DNA of 53,350 nucleotides. Origin: CAMBRQ01 sp945870325. Lineage in GTDB: Bacteria; Bacillota; Clostridia; Lachnospirales; Lachnospiraceae. Each line of letters opens with the position of its first letter. Within the stretch, counting starts at the first letter, position 1. The DNA lies in contig NZ_JBNPMC010000025.1 of assembly GCF_050313795.1 (NCBI RefSeq), positions 1 through 53,350 of the forward strand, in the 5' to 3' direction. Under the pieces are notes generated by a model. It worked only from the letters and a program-made list of their open reading frames with translations. It was not told the origin of the DNA and searched no databases. The position numbers and the translations under genes are program-made. Positions 53,113 through 53,350 of this stretch are shown here, piece by piece.

Positions 53113-53350
53113 CCATTTCCTGCCAATACCGTTCCCCCCTTGCACCCCGCCAGGAATCCCCACAGTTCATGAAGAGCCACACATAAGAATGACAGGCAGA
53201 GAGGGGCAGTATGGGCGTTCGGATTCGTAGAAGAGCCGTACAAGCCGTTAGTGAAAAAGAGGTCCAAAATCAGGATGAATTCTGTGCCACACGCACAGAA
53301 TTCAAGAATGTCTGAGCCGGAGAAATCTTCAGATTTGTCCGGCGATTACA
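53113..53350 (-). repeat. Structured element copy E (minus orientation), cut by window edge
   Basis: Its tail (CCGTTCCCC, GCACCCCGCCAGGAATCCCC in plus reading) and tail junction GACAGGCAGAG are followed by one P1 arm, the loop GTAGAAGAGCCGTACAAGCC, one P3 arm (AAAAGAGGTCC), P5 (GAATTCTGTGC/GCACAGAATTC, loop GTGTG on the minus strand) and part of P4 (GCCGGAG/TTGTCCGGC). The second P1 arm and the head lie beyond the window. Confidence 0.8.

Overview
The window looks like a chromosomal segment of a gut Lachnospiraceae-type Clostridium (Bacillota). The grounds are purine-rich Shine-Dalgarno sites (AGGAGG, AAAGGAG) before almost every gene, moderate GC with AT-rich patches, a coiled-coil NlpC/P60 hydrolase pair, a lipoprotein CbiK with NEAT-like surface proteins, cytosolic GH53, GH42 and GH36 enzymes, and a BioY-type ECF S component. 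I cannot name the genus from sequence alone. There is no rRNA, tRNA, CRISPR array, intact transposase or prophage.

Layout. 1-2.8 kb: two tandem secreted NlpC/P60 hydrolases, the first cut by the left edge. 2.9-9.1 kb: glutamate synthase gltBD with a recognisable promoter. 9.1-15.7 kb: minus-strand housekeeping genes (CPBP protease, YbaK-type editing protein, XRE-cupin regulator, phospholipase-C-like protein, Dus, divergent FeFe-hydrogenase-like protein, MerR-like and LysR regulators). 16.6-25.1 kb: a tetrapyrrole/corrinoid locus (hemC, bioY-like, cobA-hemD fusion, cbiL, ABC-2 transporter, two NEAT-like surface proteins, lipoprotein CbiK). It has one cobalamin-type riboswitch before hemC and a second before cbiK. 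25.2-28.5 kb: GH53 galactanase, then an ECF-type sigma factor fused to a membrane segment and a large extracytoplasmic domain. 28.9-29.6 kb: a HicA-like toxin-antitoxin pair. 29.8-33.6 kb: polar amino-acid ABC importer and voltage-gated K+ channel. 34.6-38 kb: degV, then a decayed area with an ABC-transporter scrap, a DUF5677-like gene and a broken serine recombinase. 38-43.7 kb: MATE exporter, SleB-type hydrolase, GH42 beta-galactosidase and an AraC regulator. 43.8-50.1 kb: a minus-strand catabolic operon (ene-reductase, SDR, broken APC permease, PatB, RidA) with a Crp/Fnr regulator. 50.3-53.05 kb: a MATE remnant and GH36 alpha-galactosidase.

The most unusual content lies between genes. Six long copies or part-copies (A-F) and one miniature (G) of a roughly 350-nt element occur here. 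Each complete copy can fold into the same nested structure: an outer stem P0, a 30-33 bp stem P1, a conserved internal loop, stem P3, and two terminal hairpins P4 and P5. The stems differ in sequence between copies but stay paired, with clear compensatory changes, while loop and junction motifs are conserved. Copies sit directly at the 3' ends of genes and come as tail-to-tail pairs. In three genes the element's first bases supply the last codon and the stop. I read this as a dispersed structured-RNA or hairpin-DNA family, not a protein gene. The second highlight is the membrane-anchored sigma factor, which has no separate anti-sigma gene next to it.
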